A stretch of DNA of 64,000 nt, taken from Fluviicola sp. (GTDB lineage: Bacteria > Bacteroidota > Bacteroidia > Flavobacteriales_D > Crocinitomicaceae). Position 1 is the first letter of the stretch; the number at the start of each line of letters is the position of its first letter. The stretch lies in NCBI RefSeq assembly GCF_029266855.1, contig NZ_JAQSWB010000004.1:62001-126000 (forward strand), in the 5' to 3' direction. Below, piece after piece: positions 36,139 to 46,122 of this stretch. The position numbers were made by a program, and so were the translations under genes. The notes below the pieces were generated by a model. It saw nothing but the letters and a program-made list of their open reading frames with translations. It did no database searches and was not told the DNA's origin.

Positions 36139-37578
36139 TTATAAACCTGAAGGTGTTGAAACTGTTTCTAATACTATTTTTAAACTTGGATTTACAAAAT
36201 CCGTGATCGCAGCCGGGTAAATACCCAGAATCACTACCGCAATAACAATAATTGCCAGTACGATCAATTCTGACCAATGCAGATCTGCAAACTGATCTCT
36301 CGTAACCGGACCATACATACTCAATTGGTAAGCTCTGAAGGTGTAAACCGCTCCGAGGATCAGCGTTGTTCCAGCAATAATCCCGATAATCATATCAAAC
36401 TGAACCAAGCCTTTTAACATCAGGAATTCCCCGATGAAACCACTTGTTAAAGGAACAGAAACGGAAGCAAATGCCAAAACTGCAAACCAGAAGGCAAATT
36501 TCGGAGCTTGTTTCGCGAATCCACCCAAATCAGCTAAATTTCTTGTCGCCGTTCTTCTTTCAATGATCTCAACCGCAAGGAAAAGGCCAACTGCCACCAA
36601 ACCGTGGTTGATGATCTGAACCATACTTCCCGACAATGCATCGAAATCCCAGGTCATGATCGCAGCAGCAATTAAACCAACGTGAGACATGGAGGCAAAT
36701 GCGAATACGCGCTTCATATCTTTTTGCTTGATTGCAATAACTGCAGCATAAACAACCCCGATCGTCGCCAACACAATAATTGGATATTGAATACAAGCCA
36801 TTGCTTCCGGGAACAAAGGAATCATCCACCGGATCATTCCATATAATGCCATTTTCAGCATAATACCTGAAAGCAACATCGTACCGGCCATCGGAGATTT
36901 TGTATATGTATCCGGTTGCCAAGTATGGAAAGGGAAAATCGGAATTTTAATTGCAAAAGCCAGGAAGAAACCAAGCGCTAACCAACAAGCCGCTTTGGAA
37001 GTGAAAACAACCGCTTTCAGATCTTCAATGTAGAATGAAGCAGCGTTTACCTTGATACCAATCAAAGCCGCCAGCATTGCAAGAGATCCTACAAAAGTGT
37101 AGATGAAGAATTTCATCAATGCCGCCTTTCTTTCCGGGGCACCAAACCACCAGGAAATTAAGAAGATCGGAATTAATGTGATCTCCCAGAAAACGTAGAA
37201 CCACAATCCGTCCATCGAAATAAATACACCGATCAAACCTAATTGCATGAAGAAAACCATACTTGTAAACAAGCGGTTCTCAGCCAATTCATTCTTGAAA
37301 TTGGAAACCAATACCAAGGGAACCAAAACGGCTGTTAATAATAACATCAGTAAAGAGATCCCGTCGTACCCGAAACTCAGAGTAATTCCCGAGAGCCAAT
37401 CCTTTTTATCAGCAAAAAGATGAACTGTTCCATCGTTGCTGTACTGCATCATACATGCTATTACAACACCTAAAACGGCAAGCGAACCGATAATTCCGTA
37501 TGCACGAACGCCCTTTTTCGGGACAATTAATACCGATAACGCAAAGAAAACTGGTAAAATAAATAAAAGTAGTTCCAC
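36139..37578 (-). CDS. nuoM: NADH-quinone oxidoreductase subunit M
   Basis: Second antiporter-like subunit, 479 residues, about 14 helices. Recognised by DGLWFYVFWEITLIPIFLIS (helix 5 Glu), PFHTWQPDTYTKSPMAGTML, RVFAFASMSHVGLI and SVPLTSGFIGEFLMLKG. It lies between nuoL (three-base gap) and nuoN (one-base gap). Length is slightly below E. coli NuoM (509). Confidence 0.97.
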   Translation of the reverse strand: MELLLFILPVFFALSVLIVPKKGVRAYGIIGSLAVLGVVIACMMQYSNDGTVHLFADKKDWLSGITLSFGYDGISLLMLLLTAVLVPLVLVSNFKNELAENRLFTSMVFFMQLGLIGVFISMDGLWFYVFWEITLIPIFLISWWFGAPERKAALMKFFIYTFVGSLAMLAALIGIKVNAASFYIEDLKAVVFTSKAACWLALGFFLAFAIKIPIFPFHTWQPDTYTKSPMAGTMLLSGIMLKMALYGMIRWMIPLFPEAMACIQYPIIVLATIGVVYAAVIAIKQKDMKRVFAFASMSHVGLIAAAIMTWDFDALSGSMVQIINHGLVAVGLFLAVEIIERRTATRNLADLGGFAKQAPKFAFWFAVLAFASVSVPLTSGFIGEFLMLKGLVQFDMIIGIIAGTTLILGAVYTFRAYQLSMYGPVTRDQFADLHWSELIVLAIIVIAVVILGIYPAAITDFVNPSLKIVLETVSTPSGL

Positions 37579-37581
37579 GTC

Positions 37582-39507
37582 TTAGTTTTTATAATAGATA
37601 ATGTAATAAACGATCAACCCGATGATTCCAAAAACCATCCATAAAATATAGTTGTCTGTTCTTCCTGTTTGAATTTTGCGCACTATATCGCCCGATTTTC
37701 CAATCGCTTTTCCTAAACCGACTACGCCGCGGTGCAAAAATGCTCCCTCAAAGTAATGTGCTCCTTTTTCTGAAAGCCAAAGAACCGGTTTTACGAATAA
37801 GAAATCATAGATCTCATCAAAGTATAATTTCATTGCAGAAGCTTTCTCCAGTCCTTTCAATTGATCATCGGCAACCGGAACGCTATTTCTTTTCACATAT
37901 ACAATGTAAGTGATGATTGAGATAATTACCGCCATAGCTCCGGCAGCAGCCATCAACATCAAAGTCGTATTCGGATCTCCGTGTTCACCAAGCTCCATTC
38001 CAGGACCTGTTACATTGAATGCATAATGATGAGAGAGCCAATGCGTTCCGCTGTGAAGGAAAACTCCAGGTAAGTTCAACAAGCCTCCAAAAATTGAAAG
38101 AACTGCCAAAATAATTAAAGGCAAAGTCATAGATGCAGGTCCTTCATGCAAATGATGTTCTTGTTCGTGTGTTCCGCGGAATGTTCCGAAGAAGGTTACG
38201 AAATACAAACGGAACATATAAATAGCAGTCAACGCAGAACTGAACATTAAAGCAAAGTATACAAACTTATGCGATTCAAATGCATGACCGATAATCTCAT
38301 CTTTCGAGTAAAAGCCTGAAAGTAAAGGAATTCCCGAGATGGCCAAGGTTCCGATCAAGAAAGTGAAATGCGTGATTGGAATTTTCTTGCGCAGACCACC
38401 CATTTTGCGGATATCCTGTTCGTCAGACATAGCGTGGATCACACTTCCCGAACCTAAGAACAGTAATGCTTTAAAGAATGCGTGAGTTGTAACGTGGAAC
38501 ATAGCAGCTGTATAAGCTCCCATTCCCAATGCTACAAATAACATCCCCAACTGAGAAACGGTCGAATAAGCCAATACTTTCTTGATATCGTTTTGACGCA
38601 TTGCAATAATTGCCGCAATGATAGAAGTTGCCAAACCAACATACAGCATAATGTCTTTTGTCAGGTGCGCTCCATCGAGTTCGAATAAAAAATTCGAGCG
38701 AACCGTTAGGAAGATACCAGCCGTTACCATCGTTGCGGCGTGGATCAATGCAGAAACGGGAGTTGGGCCTGCCATTGCATCCGGTAACCAGGTAAATAAA
38801 GGAATCTGTGCAGATTTCCCGGTTGCACCGATAAACAAACAGATCGTAATTCCGAAAATCAGGTATTCTGAAATTTCGAATCCTTCCATCATTACTGCCT
38901 TCGCAACTTCCACATATTCCAGGGTTCCGAATTTTCCAAGGATTAAAAATAAACCGATCAATAAACCTAAGTCACCAATACGGTTCATGATGAATGCTTT
39001 GCGCGCAGCTAATGTGTTTTTGAAATCCTGGTACCAGAATCCGATCAGGAGGTAAGAACAAATTCCTACACCTTCCCATCCGAAGAACAACATGAAGTAG
39101 TTGCTTCCCAAAACCAGGGTTAACATAGCAAAGATGAAGAGATTCAAATAAGTAAAGAACTTATAATACCCTGCATCGTGTTTCATATATCCCATGGAAA
39201 ACAAGTGGATCAATGTTCCGACACCTGTTACGATCAAAGTCATCCATAAGGATAAATTATCTGCGAACAAACGCGCATTCAAAGAAAAACCGCTTGTTTT
39301 TATCATTGTAAACAACTGAACCGTCACGGGTTCACCGTGCTGAACACTCATAAAAGCCATTACTGCAAGCACAAAAGAAATAGCCATTACTCCGGTTGCA
39401 ATTGTTCCAACAACAACTTTCGAAAGTGATTTTCCAATTGTACCGTTAATAAAAGCCCCAATTAAAGGAAGCAGCAGAATCAAAGGAAGTATTTGTGATA
39501 CCGACAT
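37582..39507 (-). CDS. nuoL: NADH-quinone oxidoreductase subunit L
   Basis: Largest antiporter-like subunit, 641 residues. The N-terminal part carries NYFMLFFGWEGVGICSYLLI and SAQIPLFTWLPDAMAGPTPV; the middle has KVLAYSTVSQLGMLFVALG and GIPLLSGFYSKDEIIG. The C-terminal region (about 540-641) provides the lateral helix and ends in a hydrophobic anchor (ILWMVFGIIGLIVYYIIYY). It pumps protons at the distal end of the membrane arm. Nothing unusual. Confidence 0.97.
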   Translation of the reverse strand: MSVSQILPLILLLPLIGAFINGTIGKSLSKVVVGTIATGVMAISFVLAVMAFMSVQHGEPVTVQLFTMIKTSGFSLNARLFADNLSLWMTLIVTGVGTLIHLFSMGYMKHDAGYYKFFTYLNLFIFAMLTLVLGSNYFMLFFGWEGVGICSYLLIGFWYQDFKNTLAARKAFIMNRIGDLGLLIGLFLILGKFGTLEYVEVAKAVMMEGFEISEYLIFGITICLFIGATGKSAQIPLFTWLPDAMAGPTPVSALIHAATMVTAGIFLTVRSNFLFELDGAHLTKDIMLYVGLATSIIAAIIAMRQNDIKKVLAYSTVSQLGMLFVALGMGAYTAAMFHVTTHAFFKALLFLGSGSVIHAMSDEQDIRKMGGLRKKIPITHFTFLIGTLAISGIPLLSGFYSKDEIIGHAFESHKFVYFALMFSSALTAIYMFRLYFVTFFGTFRGTHEQEHHLHEGPASMTLPLIILAVLSIFGGLLNLPGVFLHSGTHWLSHHYAFNVTGPGMELGEHGDPNTTLMLMAAAGAMAVIISIITYIVYVKRNSVPVADDQLKGLEKASAMKLYFDEIYDFLFVKPVLWLSEKGAHYFEGAFLHRGVVGLGKAIGKSGDIVRKIQTGRTDNYILWMVFGIIGLIVYYIIYYKN

Positions 39508-39510
39508 GTT

Positions 39511-39840
39511 TTAGTTTTTTAATTTATTAAACAATCGAATATCCACTGAGCGGGTATTGCGGAAAAGAAGCACGAGGATCGATAAACCAACCGTAGCTTC
39601 AGCGGCTACAACCACCATGATGAAGAATACGAAAAGCTGACCGTCGGCCTGTCCGAAATAAGTTGAAAACGCTACGAGTAACAAATTCACCGCATTGAGC
39701 ATTAATTCAATACACATCAATAAAATGATTGCATTCTTTCTGTAAAGCACTCCAAAAACACCAATGACAAACAATGCCGTAGCAAGTACCATGTAATGTT
39801 CAATCTTTACTCCTGATTCAAATAATGTCGCTAATAACAT
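39511..39840 (-). CDS. nuoK: NADH-quinone oxidoreductase subunit K
   Basis: 109-residue, three-helix subunit of the complex I membrane arm. The conserved membrane glutamates lie in [17 protein letters not shown] and [17 protein letters not shown]. Three bases upstream of nuoL and one base after nuoJ. Confidence 0.97.
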   Translation of the reverse strand: MLLATLFESGVKIEHYMVLATALFVIGVFGVLYRKNAIILLMCIELMLNAVNLLLVAFSTYFGQADGQLFVFFIMVVVAAEATVGLSILVLLFRNTRSVDIRLFNKLKN

Positions 39841-39841
39841 A

Positions 39842-40354
39842 TTACTCTATAGTTTGTTTTTCTTTTTTTGCTAAAAGAACTGCTCCGACCATTGCGGCCA
39901 AGAACAAGATGGAAGAAACTTCAAAAGGAAGCACGTATTTTGTAAATAGAACCTGACCCAAATTTTCGACCAATCCCACTTTTTCGGAATTTGTATCGAT
40001 CATCGGAGTAGCCAAAATTGCTTCCCGCATTGCTGCAACGACTACCAGGAACAGAGCTCCTCCGGCAATGGCCGCACCAATGGTCATCAAAGGAGAATGT
40101 TTCGGTTCGTTTTCTTTATTGAGATTTAATAACATCAACACGAAGAGGAAAAGTACCATGATCGCTCCTGCATAAACAATGATGTTTACAATTGCAATAA
40201 ACTGGGCATTCATCAATACGTAGTTTGCTGAAATCAGGAAGAACGTAAGTACGAGGTACAAAACACTTCTTACCGGGTGTTTACTTAAAACAACCATCAA
40301 AGCTGTTCCGATTGTTAGTCCACCAAGAATATAAAATAGGATATCTAAACTCAT
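39842..40354 (-). CDS. nuoJ: NADH-quinone oxidoreductase subunit J
   Basis: 170-residue, five-helix subunit. The third-helix region [20 protein letters not shown] is the conserved pi-bulge helix near the quinone-coupled proton path. Its start overlaps the nuoI stop by one base. The loop after helix 4 (about 105-135) is typical of Bacteroidota NuoJ. Confidence 0.96.
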   Translation of the reverse strand: MSLDILFYILGGLTIGTALMVVLSKHPVRSVLYLVLTFFLISANYVLMNAQFIAIVNIIVYAGAIMVLFLFVLMLLNLNKENEPKHSPLMTIGAAIAGGALFLVVVAAMREAILATPMIDTNSEKVGLVENLGQVLFTKYVLPFEVSSILFLAAMVGAVLLAKKEKQTIE

Positions 40355-40893
40355 TACGCAGGTCTTTTTCCGGTTAATTGTCTTTTACTAATATCCACAC
40401 GCTGATCCACCGGTTCAACCAATTTATCCTTTCCATAGATAAAATCGTTACGCTCAAAAAAGGTAGGAACCATTCTATCCGTCAGGAAAATTGCTTCTTT
40501 AGGACATGCTTCTTCACACAAACCACAGAAAATACAACGCAACATATTGATCTCATAGGTAGATGCGTATTTTTCTTCCCTGTATAAGTGCTCTTCTCCT
40601 TTTTTACGTTCCTCCGAAGTCATTGTAATAGCTTCAGCGGGGCATGCAACTGCACACAATCCACAAGCAGTACAATTTTCACGGCCTTGTTCGTCGCGTT
40701 TCAGTACGTGCTGACCACGATAAACGGGAGCAAACTCACGTTTTACTTCCGGGTACTTAATAGTATTGTGTTTCTTGAAAACATGCTTCAATGTGATCCA
40801 CATACCTCCCAAAATTGCCGGGAAGTAAAGTTTCTCCATGAAGCTCATCTTCTTGTTCGAAACAACTTTTTTACGATTTGATAAACTTTCCAT
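40354..40893 (-). CDS. nuoI: NADH-quinone oxidoreductase subunit I
   Basis: Ferredoxin-like subunit with clusters N6a and N6b, 179 residues. Two CxxCxxCxxxCP motifs are visible: CTACGLCAVACPAEAI and CIFCGLCEEACPKEAI. It passes electrons from the peripheral arm toward NuoB. The N-terminal amphipathic segment (EKLYFPAILGGMWITLKHVF) docks it on the membrane arm. Confidence 0.97.
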   Translation of the reverse strand: MESLSNRKKVVSNKKMSFMEKLYFPAILGGMWITLKHVFKKHNTIKYPEVKREFAPVYRGQHVLKRDEQGRENCTACGLCAVACPAEAITMTSEERKKGEEHLYREEKYASTYEINMLRCIFCGLCEEACPKEAIFLTDRMVPTFFERNDFIYGKDKLVEPVDQRVDISKRQLTGKRPA

Positions 40894-40901
40894 TCGAATA
40901 T

Positions 40902-42032
40902 TTATAAGCTATTTCCAGTTTTTGTCTTTTCAAAGGATGTATTCACACCTAAGGGTTGCTCTGTTTTGGCATTGCTTGCAGATTCAGCGTCCTTGCTTTT
41001 GGAAAACCAGCCTTCCGTATAAGCAATCACAACTCCGGTGATCAATAAGTTGATCAATGCAATCGGAATCATTTTCTTCCAACCAATGTGCATTAACTGA
41101 TCGTAACGGAAGCGTGGTAAAGTCCAGCGGATCCACATGAATACAAAGATGAAGAAGAATGTTTTTACGAAGAAAGCCACTCCGCCAAGAATAGTCAGTG
41201 TAAGTCCAGAAAAATGGTCCATTCCCGGGAAGTTATACCCTCCAAAAAACAAAGCTGATATCACTGCACAGGAAATGAACATATTTACATATTCTGCAAA
41301 AAGGAAGAATCCTAATTTCATTGCACCGTATTCCGTGTGGTAACCCCCGATCAACTCCGATTCACACTCCGGTAAGTCGAACGGAGCGCGGTTACATTCT
41401 GCCAGAGCAGTAATTAAGAATACAACGAAACAGATCGGCTGTTTGAATACATTCCAGGTAAACCATCCGTTATCCCAAAAGCCATGCTGCATATCAACGA
41501 TTTTAGTCAGGCTCAATGAACCCGTCATCATTACAATTGTAATGACTGAAACTCCCATTGCCAATTCATAAGAGATCATCTGAGAACTTGCACGAATTGC
41601 TCCGAATAAGGCGAACTTGTTGTTGGAAGACCAGCCCCCGATCATGATTCCGTAGACCCCGACGGAAACAGCTCCCATAATAAAGAGAATTCCAATATTT
41701 ACATCCGCAACCTGAATTGCAATTGTTTCAGTTGCCGTTTTTAAAGCTGGTGCCCACGGAATTACCGCACCCGTAATGAGCGAGGTAAACATGGCAATTC
41801 CCGGCCCGATAATAAACAACCATTTATCTGCATTTGTCGGACGGAAATCTTCTTTAAAGAACATTTTTCCACCATCTGCAAGCGGTTGAAGCAAACCGAA
41901 AGGTCCGGCTCTATCCGGTCCGATACGATCCTGCATCCAGGCAGCAACCTTTCGCTCCATTAGAGTCAGATAAGCTGCAATCCCCAGTGTAATTGCGAAT
42001 AAGGCAACAACTATGATTAATTTTATGATCAT
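40902..42032 (-). CDS. nuoH: NADH-quinone oxidoreductase subunit H
   Basis: 376-residue subunit that forms the quinone channel with NuoB and NuoD. Signatures: LTLMERKVAAWMQDRIGPDR, GPFGLLQPLADGGKMFFKED, NRAPFDLPECESELIGGYHT and FFIFVFMWIRWTLPRFRYDQ. An extra Lys/Ser/Thr-rich tail of about 35 residues (KSKDAESASNAKTEQPLGVN and on) extends past the usual end. Confidence 0.97.
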   Translation of the reverse strand: MIIKLIIVVALFAITLGIAAYLTLMERKVAAWMQDRIGPDRAGPFGLLQPLADGGKMFFKEDFRPTNADKWLFIIGPGIAMFTSLITGAVIPWAPALKTATETIAIQVADVNIGILFIMGAVSVGVYGIMIGGWSSNNKFALFGAIRASSQMISYELAMGVSVITIVMMTGSLSLTKIVDMQHGFWDNGWFTWNVFKQPICFVVFLITALAECNRAPFDLPECESELIGGYHTEYGAMKLGFFLFAEYVNMFISCAVISALFFGGYNFPGMDHFSGLTLTILGGVAFFVKTFFFIFVFMWIRWTLPRFRYDQLMHIGWKKMIPIALINLLITGVVIAYTEGWFSKSKDAESASNAKTEQPLGVNTSFEKTKTGNSL

Positions 42033-42033
42033 C

Positions 42034-43002
42034 TTACTTTCCTGTTAATTTTTTGGATTCGATTCGCTCGTCAACAAGGTATTGATTTTGAGAAATCACC
42101 GAATGACGATTAATCACACGTGGTCCTGCAATATTCCACATGCTTTTATCTTTTTTGTCGAAACGGCATTCATTACAAATCCAGGCAGTTTTTCCGTCGA
42201 TGTCTTCGATCTCTCCGTATCTGTCTTTACGACCCGTAACGCGGTAAATCTCATCACCAAACATCCAAACAACCGCTTTACCTGCACACTTCGTACATTC
42301 ACAAGATGCTTCCATTGGTTTCAGGAACCACACACGGCTTTTGAAACGGAATGTTTTATCCGTCAATGCTCCAACCGGGCACACATCAATTACGTTCCCG
42401 GAGAAATCGTTATCAATTGCCTGCTCGATATAGGTTGAGATTTCCGCATGATCTCCACGGTGCATCACACCATGAACACGTTTATCCGTTAATTGATTTG
42501 CCACGTAAACACAACGGTAGCACAAAATACAGCGATTCATGTGCAACTTGATCTTATCACCGATATCGATCGGATCAAACGTTCTGCGTTTCTCTTCGTA
42601 GCGTGTTCCTTCTTTTCCGTGTTCAAAACCAAGATCCTGTAAATGACATTCACCTGCCTGGTCACAAATCGGGCAATCCAGGGGATGATTGATCAACAAG
42701 AACTCTGTTACAGCTGCGCGATTATCGTAAACGCGTTCTGAGGTTTTGTTTTTCACAATCATTCCATCCATTACCGGAGTGGAACAAGAAGCAACCAATT
42801 TGGGCATCGGGCGCGGATCTGCAGCAGAACCGGCGGCTACTTCAACCAAACACGTTCTGCATTTACCTCCACTTCCCTGCAGTTTACTGTAATAACACAT
42901 TGCAGGAGGAACTACATCTCCACCGATCATACGAGCAGCATTCAAGATCGTTGTTCCCGGTTCTACTTCTACTTCGATATCGTCAATGATAACTTTTACC
43001 AT
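42034..43002 (-). CDS. nuoG: Short NuoG: iron-sulfur part only
   Basis: 322 residues against about 900 in E. coli. The N-terminal [2Fe-2S] domain has CYYSKLQGSGGKCRTCLVE and a fourth Cys in CSTPVMDG; the His-Cys3 site is HPLDCPICDQAGECHLQD; the [4Fe-4S] site is MNRCILCYRCVY with CPVGALTDK. The final part, ASCECTKCAGKAVVWMFG to WICNECRFDKK, is the [4Fe-4S]-carrying start of the molybdopterin-oxidoreductase module, whose large remainder is missing. As far as I recall, a short NuoG is normal in Flavobacteriia, so it is probably functional rather than truncated here. Frame and stop are clean, with a one-base gap to nuoH. Confidence 0.95.
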   Translation of the reverse strand: MVKVIIDDIEVEVEPGTTILNAARMIGGDVVPPAMCYYSKLQGSGGKCRTCLVEVAAGSAADPRPMPKLVASCSTPVMDGMIVKNKTSERVYDNRAAVTEFLLINHPLDCPICDQAGECHLQDLGFEHGKEGTRYEEKRRTFDPIDIGDKIKLHMNRCILCYRCVYVANQLTDKRVHGVMHRGDHAEISTYIEQAIDNDFSGNVIDVCPVGALTDKTFRFKSRVWFLKPMEASCECTKCAGKAVVWMFGDEIYRVTGRKDRYGEIEDIDGKTAWICNECRFDKKDKSMWNIAGPRVINRHSVISQNQYLVDERIESKKLTGK

Positions 43003-43017
43003 AATGGAATCTCTATT

Positions 43018-44361
43018 TTATACTAAAGGCATGTGACTTGACGCAATTCCGAAGTTGCGTTTTACAGCTTCATCCGGGTGAGTTACGTGCCATTCAAATT
43101 CTTCTCTGAAATGACGAATCGCCGCCGCTACCGGCCATGCTGCTGCATCACCCAACGGACAAATCGTATTTCCTTCTATTTTCTTATTGATCTCAGCCAA
43201 TAAATCAATATCGTGCATGTGACCCTGCCCGTACTCCAAACGACGAAGAACTTTCTCCATCCATCCGGTTCCTTCACGGCAAGGTGAACATTGTCCGCAT
43301 GATTCATGTGCGTAGAAACGTGCGAAATTCCATGTATTTCTTACGATACACTGATCTTCATCAAATACGATAAAACCTCCGGAACCCAACATCGATCCTG
43401 AAGCGAAACCACCTTCTGCCAAACTTTCGTAAGTCATTAAACGATCCGTTCCTTCCGCTGTCTTTGTGATCAGGTTTGCAGGCAAAATCGGAACTGATGA
43501 TCCTCCGGGCACACAAGCCTTGATTTTCTTTCCGTTTGCGATTCCACCGCACCATTCGTCAGAGTAAATGAATTCCTCGACAGACAATCCCAATTCAATT
43601 TCGTAAACACCCGGTTTTACTAGGTTTCCACAAGCAGAAATCAGTTTTGTACCGGTACTTTTTCCAATACCGATCTTTGCGTATTCAGCTCCTCCGTCAT
43701 TTACGATCGGAACAACTGCTGCGATGGATTCTACATTGTTTACTACCGTCGGGCATCCCCACAAACCTTTTACAGCCGGGAACGGTGGTTTGATACGCGG
43801 ATTCCCACGTTTTCCTTCCAACGATTCGATCAATGCAGTTTCTTCACCACAGATATAAGCTCCGCCACCCGGACAAATTGCCAGGTCCAGATCATATCCC
43901 GAACCCAGGATATTTTTCCCCAGGAATCCGTTTGCGTACGCTTCAGCAATTGCTTTCTCCACAATTTCCAAAACCCACATGTATTCTCCGCGGATATAAA
44001 TGTATGATTGGTTGCATCCCAAAGCATAAGAAGAAGTGATCATTCCTTCGATCAGCAAATGCGGGATCTTTTCCATCAGGTAACGGTCCTTAAAAGTTCC
44101 CGGTTCGGATTCATCCGCGTTACATAATAAATAACGTGGAACTCCTTCCGGTTTTGCCAGGAAAGACCATTTCATTCCTGTTGGGAATCCTGCCCCTCCG
44201 CGACCTCTCAATCCGGATGCCTGAACTTCTTCTACCACATTTTGCGGTGACATCGTTTTCAAAGCCTTTTCTACAGAACGGTAACCCCCGTTTCTGCGGT
44301 AGACTTCAAAAGTTTCAATTCCGGGAACGTTTGCATGTTCCAATAATAATTTTCTTCCCAT
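43018..44361 (-). CDS. nuoF: NADH-quinone oxidoreductase subunit F
   Basis: NADH-binding subunit with FMN and cluster N3, 447 residues. GLRGRGGAGFPTGMKWSFL forms the FMN/NADH site, ICGEETALIESLEGKRGNPR is the conserved nucleotide loop, and ESCGQCSPCREGTGW with the later NTICPLGDAA supplies the four cluster cysteines. Length normal. Confidence 0.97.
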   Translation of the reverse strand: MGRKLLLEHANVPGIETFEVYRRNGGYRSVEKALKTMSPQNVVEEVQASGLRGRGGAGFPTGMKWSFLAKPEGVPRYLLCNADESEPGTFKDRYLMEKIPHLLIEGMITSSYALGCNQSYIYIRGEYMWVLEIVEKAIAEAYANGFLGKNILGSGYDLDLAICPGGGAYICGEETALIESLEGKRGNPRIKPPFPAVKGLWGCPTVVNNVESIAAVVPIVNDGGAEYAKIGIGKSTGTKLISACGNLVKPGVYEIELGLSVEEFIYSDEWCGGIANGKKIKACVPGGSSVPILPANLITKTAEGTDRLMTYESLAEGGFASGSMLGSGGFIVFDEDQCIVRNTWNFARFYAHESCGQCSPCREGTGWMEKVLRRLEYGQGHMHDIDLLAEINKKIEGNTICPLGDAAAWPVAAAIRHFREEFEWHVTHPDEAVKRNFGIASSHMPLV

Positions 44362-44363
44362 TC

Positions 44364-44900
44364 CTATTTCTCTGAATGTTCTTTACGCAAGGTATCCAAT
44401 AACTCGTCTACTTTAGCAGGAGTTAAGTGTTCGTGGTAGTGTTTCCCGCATTGCAGCATCGGTCCGTAACCACAAGCTCCCAAACATTCTGCAGTTTTTA
44501 ATGTAAACATTCCATCTGCCGAAGTCTGACCAACTTTGATATCTAATTTTTGTTCGATGTGTTCGATGATCTGATCCGAACCGACCAACATACATGGTCC
44601 TGTTCTGCATACTTCCAAAACAACTTTTCCAGGTTTCTCAATATTAAACATGGTATAGAAAGTTGCTACTTCATACACTTCGATCGGTTGAATATTCAAC
44701 AAGCCGGCAACGTAATTCATTGTAGGCACACTCAGCCATCCTCCGAACTCTTCTTCTGCCAAATGAAGAATACGCATCAATGCACTTTTCTGCTTCCCTT
44801 CCGGAAACATGTTGATGATACGTTGTACCTCAACCAATTTCTCAGCACTGAATTGCGGTTCAGCCTGATCTGTATTATTATGTGTAACTGATATACTCAT
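44364..44900 (-). CDS. nuoE: NADH-quinone oxidoreductase subunit E
   Basis: Thioredoxin-fold subunit with [2Fe-2S] cluster N1a. Cysteines lie in CRTGPCMLVG and CLGACGYGPM. I start at the ATG at 44900 (MSISVTHNN), one base after the nuoD stop; a start at 44924 would overlap nuoD. This gives 178 residues. Confidence 0.95.
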   Translation of the reverse strand: MSISVTHNNTDQAEPQFSAEKLVEVQRIINMFPEGKQKSALMRILHLAEEEFGGWLSVPTMNYVAGLLNIQPIEVYEVATFYTMFNIEKPGKVVLEVCRTGPCMLVGSDQIIEHIEQKLDIKVGQTSADGMFTLKTAECLGACGYGPMLQCGKHYHEHLTPAKVDELLDTLRKEHSEK

Positions 44901-44901
44901 C

Positions 44902-46122
44902 TTATGCGTCCAATTCTCCTGCAATCACGTTCAAACTACTTAATGTCAATACGGCATCTGAGATGGTTTGACCGGTAATCATTTCCGGATATGCTTGATA
45001 ATAAATAAAACAAGGTCTTCTAAACTGAAGTCTGTATGGTGTTCTTCCTCCATCTGAAATCAAATGGAATCCCAATTCTCCGTTTCCTCCTTCTACTGCA
45101 TGATAAACCTCTCCGACCGGAACAGGTGTTTCTCCCATTACGATTTTGAAGTGGTAGATCAATGCTTCCATTTTCGTATAAACATCTGCTTTCGTAGGCA
45201 AATAGAATTCAGGAACATCCGGTGAGAAATAGCTTCCTTCCGGCATGTTGTTATATGCCTGTTCGATGATTCTCAAACTTTGGCGCACTTCTTCCTGGCG
45301 AACACAAAAGCGATCATAAGTATCTCCCTGCGTTCCAACCGGAATTATGAAATCGAAATCTTCGTAAGAAGAATAAGGTGTCATAACGCGTACGTCATAA
45401 TCCACTCCTGCCGCGCGCAGGTTAGGACCTGTGAATCCATAATCCAAAGCGCGTTCTCCTGAAATAGGGCCTGCACCGATCGTACGATCCATGAAAATAC
45501 GGTTGCGCAACAATAAGTCGTCGAATTCCTGGAAGTGCTTATTAAATTCTTTGAGGAACTTTTTCAGCTTTACGTGGAAAGTCGGAGAGAAATCTCTTTC
45601 GAAACCTCCGATGCGACCGATGTTTGTTGTCAAACGTGCACCACATACCTCTTCATACAATTCATAGATCAACTCGCGCTGCTGGAACATGTAGGTAAAT
45701 CCCGTCAATGCTCCGGTATCCACACCAATTACCGAATTACAAACCAGGTGATCTGCAATGCGCGCCAATTCCATGATGATCACACGCATGTAATCTACTT
45801 TCTTAGGAACCTGCACCCCGATCAGTTTCTCCATTGTCATTTCCCAACCCATGTTGTTGATTGGAGAAGAACAGTAGTTTAACCGGTCTGTAATAGGTGT
45901 AATTTGATTGTAAGGTCTTCTCTCCGCCAGTTTTTCAAAAGCGCGGTGAATGTATCCTACAGTTTGAACCGAACCCAGGATCTTCTCTCCGTCCACTGTC
46001 AACACGTTCTGGAAAATTCCGTGTGTTGCAGGGTGAGTTGGCCCAAGGTTTAGTGTTGCAATTTGCCCGTCGATGGTTTCATCGGCAAACAAACTTTTAT
46101 TTTTATTAGGAGTATCGCTCAT
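44902..46122 (-). CDS. nuoD: NADH-quinone oxidoreductase subunit D
   Basis: 49-kDa subunit lining the quinone site, 406 residues. Signatures: NLGPTHPATHGIFQNVLTVD, GYIHRAFEKLAERRPYNQI, DRLNYCSSPINNMGW and SDGGRTPYRLQFRRPCFIY. It is separate from nuoC (not a CD fusion), and the 104-base gap between nuoC and nuoD is the largest in the operon. Confidence 0.97.
   Translation of the reverse strand: MSDTPNKNKSLFADETIDGQIATLNLGPTHPATHGIFQNVLTVDGEKILGSVQTVGYIHRAFEKLAERRPYNQITPITDRLNYCSSPINNMGWEMTMEKLIGVQVPKKVDYMRVIIMELARIADHLVCNSVIGVDTGALTGFTYMFQQRELIYELYEEVCGARLTTNIGRIGGFERDFSPTFHVKLKKFLKEFNKHFQEFDDLLLRNRIFMDRTIGAGPISGERALDYGFTGPNLRAAGVDYDVRVMTPYSSYEDFDFIIPVGTQGDTYDRFCVRQEEVRQSLRIIEQAYNNMPEGSYFSPDVPEFYLPTKADVYTKMEALIYHFKIVMGETPVPVGEVYHAVEGGNGELGFHLISDGGRTPYRLQFRRPCFIYYQAYPEMITGQTISDAVLTLSSLNVIAGELDA

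Noticed and set aside
42034-43002. nuoG as a frameshifted pseudogene
   Set aside because: The reading frame ends cleanly, nuoH starts one base later, and all cluster cysteines of the retained part are present.
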